Source: Chthoniobacter sp.
GTDB taxonomy: Bacteria > Verrucomicrobiota > Verrucomicrobiia > Chthoniobacterales > Chthoniobacteraceae
DNA: 64,000 nucleotides
Assembly (NCBI GenBank): GCA_021414005.1
Contig: JAIOPH010000011.1
Span: 124,001-188,000 of the forward strand
Reading direction: 5' to 3'
In this document: piece by piece, positions 61,426 to 64,000 of the stretch
How the letters are laid out: every line of letters starts with the position of its first letter
Numbering within the stretch: position 1 is the first letter of the stretch
Program-made: the position numbers and the translations under genes
The notes under the pieces: model-generated
What the model was told of the DNA's origin: nothing
The model's input: only the letters and a program-made list of their open reading frames with translations
Database searches by the model: none

Positions 61426-62610
61426 CTAGTCCTGCGTGCGGCGGAGGAGGAACGCCGCGCCGCCGCAGGTGATGAGTGCGCCGACGAGGAGGAACACAAG
61501 GTCGCCGGCGATGAAGGCGAGGTCGGCGTCGCGGAGATTGATCATGCGGAAGGCGTGACAGAAATGGGTGAGCGGAAAAGTCTGTGCGAGGAAGCGGATG
61601 GACTCGGGCAACTGCTCCAGTGGAGCGAACGCACCGGACAGCGGAAACACCGGGAGCAGGAAGAACACGGCGAACTGGATGGCCTGCGTCTGCGTGGCGC
61701 TGAACGCCGAAATGAGCAGGCCGAGCCCGAGCGAGCAGAGCAGGAAAAGCAGACAGATGACGCCGAGCACGAGTGGCTGGCGGAAGGCGACGTGAAAATG
61801 AAAGTGGGCTACCGCGATGGTCAGGCCGATGAGCAGCAGCGAGACGCCGAGATATGGCAGCACTTTACCGATCACGATCTCCCCACGCCGCAGCGACGTG
61901 ACCATGAGCTGCGAGAGCGTGCCGGCTTCGCGCTCCCGTGTGATGGTGCAGGCCATGAGCGTGACCGTGAGCAGTTGCAGGATGAGTCCGATGATGCCCG
62001 GCGTGACATACTCGATAAAGCGCAGCCCCGGATTGTAGCGGATCTCGCTCTGCACACCCCACGGCTCCATCGCCGAGACGAACTGCTTGCGCACCGCGAG
62101 CGGCAGCTTTTCGCCCATGTCGAAAACCTCCGGCGGCAGGTTGTCGATCATGTCCTGACGCGAGGTCATCTGGAACTCCCCGAGATACTTTTGCAGCGCG
62201 CCTTCGAGCTGCTGCGCGGTGGTCGTGTCCGTGCCATCAAGCACCAGCCGCAGCGGGACCGGCGCGCCACTTTTTAGCCCCGCTCCCCAACCCGCCGGCA
62301 CCTCCAGCGCCGCCGCCACCCGCGTGCGGAGCAAGTCGGGCGCGACGTTTCCGGGCGACGGGTCGTTTTGGAATGTGAAGGTTCTTTTCTCTTCGAGGAA
62401 CTGCAGCAGCGCACGGCTGGCCTCGCTGTGGTCGTTGTCGCGCAGTAGCGTGCGCACGTGCGTCAGCTCGCCGACTTCGAACGCGTAGCCAAAGAGCAGG
62501 GTGAACAGCGGCGGCAGCAAAAAGATGAGCACCACGATGCGGCGGTCGCGCCAGATGTGCAGAAATTCCTTCACCGCCACGCTGGCGATGGCGTGCAGGC
62601 TGCCGCTCAT
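61426..62610 (-). CDS. ABC-2-type exporter permease (YbhS/YbhR-like)
   Basis: 394 residues from the ATG at 62610, which overlaps the ATPase stop as ATGA. One N-terminal membrane span (RRIVVLIFLLPPLFTLLFGY), a 150-residue extracytoplasmic domain, then five more spans. Signatures include YNPGLRFIEYVTPGIIGLIL, TITREREAGTLSQLMVTSLR and PLSGAFAPLEQLPESIRFLA. Pumps drugs or polymers with the ATPase encoded next to it. Confidence 0.88.
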   Translation of the reverse strand: MSGSLHAIASVAVKEFLHIWRDRRIVVLIFLLPPLFTLLFGYAFEVGELTHVRTLLRDNDHSEASRALLQFLEEKRTFTFQNDPSPGNVAPDLLRTRVAAALEVPAGWGAGLKSGAPVPLRLVLDGTDTTTAQQLEGALQKYLGEFQMTSRQDMIDNLPPEVFDMGEKLPLAVRKQFVSAMEPWGVQSEIRYNPGLRFIEYVTPGIIGLILQLLTVTLMACTITREREAGTLSQLMVTSLRRGEIVIGKVLPYLGVSLLLIGLTIAVAHFHFHVAFRQPLVLGVICLLFLLCSLGLGLLISAFSATQTQAIQFAVFFLLPVFPLSGAFAPLEQLPESIRFLAQTFPLTHFCHAFRMINLRDADLAFIAGDLVFLLVGALITCGGAAFLLRRTQD

Positions 62611-63557
62611 GGCGCGGCCTCCCCGAGGATCGCGTGATAGCCCTGCGAGTAGGCTTTGAAAACGTCCTCCATGTCCGGCTCGGCCCACGAGTGACCGTGC
62701 CAGGTCAGTCCGGGAAACGGCCAGCGCTCCTGCCATTGCGCCACCAGCGCGCGCGGATCGGCGGCATACACGCGACAGTGCCCGCTCCGCAGCGAAACGC
62801 CGAGCACGCCCGGCGCGGCGCGGAGTTGCACCAGCGCGGGCATCACCGGCTCCACGTGCATGTCGAGCACCGGCACTTTGAAACTGGCCTTCAGCCGCCG
62901 CGGCGTCTCTCTCGCGAGCAGCCGACCCGCATGCAGAAAACCGACCGACGTGCAGCGCTCCGCCTCGTCCATGTAGTGCGTGGTCACAAAGATCGTCGTG
63001 CCGTCGTGCGCCAGATTGTAGAGCAGATCCCAGATTTGCTGCCGGTGCACGGGGTCGAGGCCGGAGGTCGGCTCGTCGAGAAAAAGCAGCACCGGCTCGT
63101 GAATGAGCGCGCAGGCCAGGGCGAGGAGCTGCTTCATCCCGCCGGACAGCGCGCCCGCCATCGCGTCGCGCTTGGCCGTCAGGTCCATCTCGCCGAGTAG
63201 TTTTTCGATGCGTGTCTCCAGCCGCTCGCGTGGGACGCGATATGCGCCGCCGAAGAACCGCAGATTTTCCACCACCGTGAGATCGGGATACAGGCTGAAC
63301 TTCTGCGCCACGTAGCCGAACTTTGTCCGCACCTCGTACCGCTCCCGCCACACGTCGCGTCCGGCAATGGTCGCGCTCCCGCCAGTCGGCTTCACCAGCC
63401 CGCAAAGCATGCGCATCGTGGTCGTCTTCCCCGCGCCGTTCGCCCCGAGAAAGCCGAAAATTTCCCCCGGCGCGATGGCCAGTGAGACCCCGTCCACGGC
63501 GCGCGTGTCGCGAAAGGTCTTCTGGAGTCCGTCGAGGACGATGATTGGCGCAAGCAT
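62607..63557 (-). CDS. ABC transporter ATP-binding protein (YbhF/CcmA-like)
   Basis: 316 residues: Walker A GANGAGKTTT, Q-loop in FGYVAQKFSLYPDLTV, signature LSGGMKQLLALACAL, Walker B LLFLDEPTSGLDP, and the H-loop in FVTTHYMDEAERC. A C-terminal ~90-residue extension (SWAEPDMEDVFKAYSQG) matches drug-exporter ATPases. Coupled by a 4-base overlap to the permease downstream, so together they form a half-size exporter. No membrane-fusion (HlyD-type) gene is in the window. Confidence 0.92.
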   Translation of the reverse strand: MLAPIIVLDGLQKTFRDTRAVDGVSLAIAPGEIFGFLGANGAGKTTTMRMLCGLVKPTGGSATIAGRDVWRERYEVRTKFGYVAQKFSLYPDLTVVENLRFFGGAYRVPRERLETRIEKLLGEMDLTAKRDAMAGALSGGMKQLLALACALIHEPVLLFLDEPTSGLDPVHRQQIWDLLYNLAHDGTTIFVTTHYMDEAERCTSVGFLHAGRLLARETPRRLKASFKVPVLDMHVEPVMPALVQLRAAPGVLGVSLRSGHCRVYAADPRALVAQWQERWPFPGLTWHGHSWAEPDMEDVFKAYSQGYHAILGEAAP

Positions 63558-63686
63558 GGGCGCGGCATGTTTTCAGAAAACCCGCCCGCAACGCAACAGC
63601 GCCCGACCTCCCAAATCCCGCTTGTCATCGAAACCACCCCGGCTAATCTCGCCCGACCTTTTCCGCAGGATCACTTTCACTCTCGA

Positions 63687-64000
63687 ATGACGCTCGGCAA
63701 TCTCCTCTCGGTCCCCCAAATCCTTCCCGCATTGCAGGCGACCGAACGCTGGGGCGTCATCACCGAATTGGTCGATCTCCTCGTCGCCCAGAGCCAGATC
63801 AAGCCCGCCGACCGCGACGCCATTCTCGCCGCCCTCCGCCAGCGCGAGGAGACCATGAGCACGGGTATCGGCTTTGGCATCGCCATCCCGCACGCCTCCT
63901 CGGACCGGGTGGAAAAAGTCGTCGCTGCCTTTGGCCGCTCGCCCGGCGGCATCGAGTTTGACTCGCTGGACAACGCCCCCGTGAAATTCGTCGTCCTTTT
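63687..64000 (+). CDS. PTS EIIA-like (fructose/nitrogen) protein, cut by window end
   Basis: An open frame from the ATG at 63687 reaches the window end without a stop. The visible 104 residues begin MTLGNLLSVPQILPALQATE and carry AALRQREETMSTGIGFGIAI followed by PHASSDRVEKVVAAFG. The His in IPHASSD is the phosphorylatable active-site residue of the EIIA-Fru/PtsN fold. It may be PtsN, a fructose EIIA, or the EIIA domain of a larger protein. Divergent from the ABC exporter. Confidence 0.85.
   Translation, partial: MTLGNLLSVPQILPALQATERWGVITELVDLLVAQSQIKPADRDAILAALRQREETMSTGIGFGIAIPHASSDRVEKVVAAFGRSPGGIEFDSLDNAPVKFVVL

Noticed and set aside
1..64000. CRISPR arrays, tRNA or rRNA genes
   Set aside because: No regularly spaced repeats other than the 21-bp minisatellite, and no cloverleaf or rRNA-like conserved stretches were noticed in the intergenic gaps. 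This was by eye, not by a covariance search.

Overview
The window is high-GC, densely coding bacterial chromosome. Paired DUF1592-type cytochrome and DUF1552 Tat-signal proteins, a ThuA-domain protein, PA14-containing multihaem cytochromes and TSP3-like calcium loops in secreted proteins are the combination typical of the Planctomycetes-Verrucomicrobia group. I infer a Verrucomicrobiota chromosome (Chthoniobacter/Spartobacteria-like or a relative). No rRNA or tRNA gene and no CRISPR array was seen. This is a taxonomic inference, not an identification.

Layout. (1) 1-5204: chemotaxis adaptation operon on the + strand: the tail of an upstream gene that may be a receptor, then cheR, cheD, an HDOD protein, cheB, cheX, cheY and an HDOD-CheX fusion. 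CheA, CheW and most of the receptor are not in the window. (2) 5229-17392: an exported thioredoxin-like protein, then a redox block: a five-haem PA14 cytochrome translationally coupled to a sugar-dehydrogenase-like beta-propeller, an NlpC/P60 protein, a DUF1592 cytochrome followed by DUF1552, and a convergent ThuA protein. (3) 17601-24088: a G3E (CobW-like) GTPase, rplM-rpsI with a readable promoter and terminator, an ECF sigma/anti-sigma pair, an NlpC/P60 lipoprotein, and an abutting PhyH-FemAB pair. (4) 24089-43109: one 19-kb co-directional (- strand) exopolysaccharide locus of the Wzy-dependent type: outer-membrane barrel, Wza, Wzc/BY-kinase, polymerase/ligase, glycosidase-like protein, MviN-type flippase, four GT4 glycosyltransferases, asparagine-synthetase homologue, initiating phosphoglycosyl transferase, aminotransferase, 4,6-dehydratase and a frameshifted acetyltransferase. 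Seven junctions overlap by 1-4 bases (ATGA, GTGA or TGATG), indicating translational coupling. (5) 43175-46088: a divergent multidomain secreted protein, then a 21-bp minisatellite. (6) 46089-50126: a ribose/galactose-class ABC importer and a transposase remnant. (7) 50276-64000: YoaK-like and DUF2071 proteins, a Gfo/Idh/MocA oxidoreductase, glmS, an unknown two-membrane-segment protein, a GT39 glycosyltransferase, an ABC-2 permease, a 29-residue basic protein, a tandem AsnC/AhbA-AhbB-like protein, an FGGY kinase, an ABC-2 exporter pair, and the start of a PTS-EIIA-like gene cut by the window end.

How the genes work together. GlmS feeds glucosamine-6-phosphate, hence UDP-GlcNAc, to cell-wall and polysaccharide synthesis. 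The dehydratase and aminotransferase of the EPS locus would turn UDP-GlcNAc into a 4-amino-4,6-dideoxy sugar, which the PglC-like enzyme could load onto undecaprenyl phosphate. The glycosyltransferases extend the unit, the flippase moves it, the polymerase assembles it, and Wzc/Wza/barrel export it. The cytochrome/dehydrogenase/DUF1592/DUF1552/ThuA block looks like periplasmic oxidative sugar or alcohol catabolism; its substrate is not evident. Most interesting for follow-up: the HDOD-CheX fusion, the five-haem PA14 block, the AhbA/AhbB-like fusion, the PhyH-FemAB pair, and the acetyltransferase gene that two single-base homopolymer contractions have broken.
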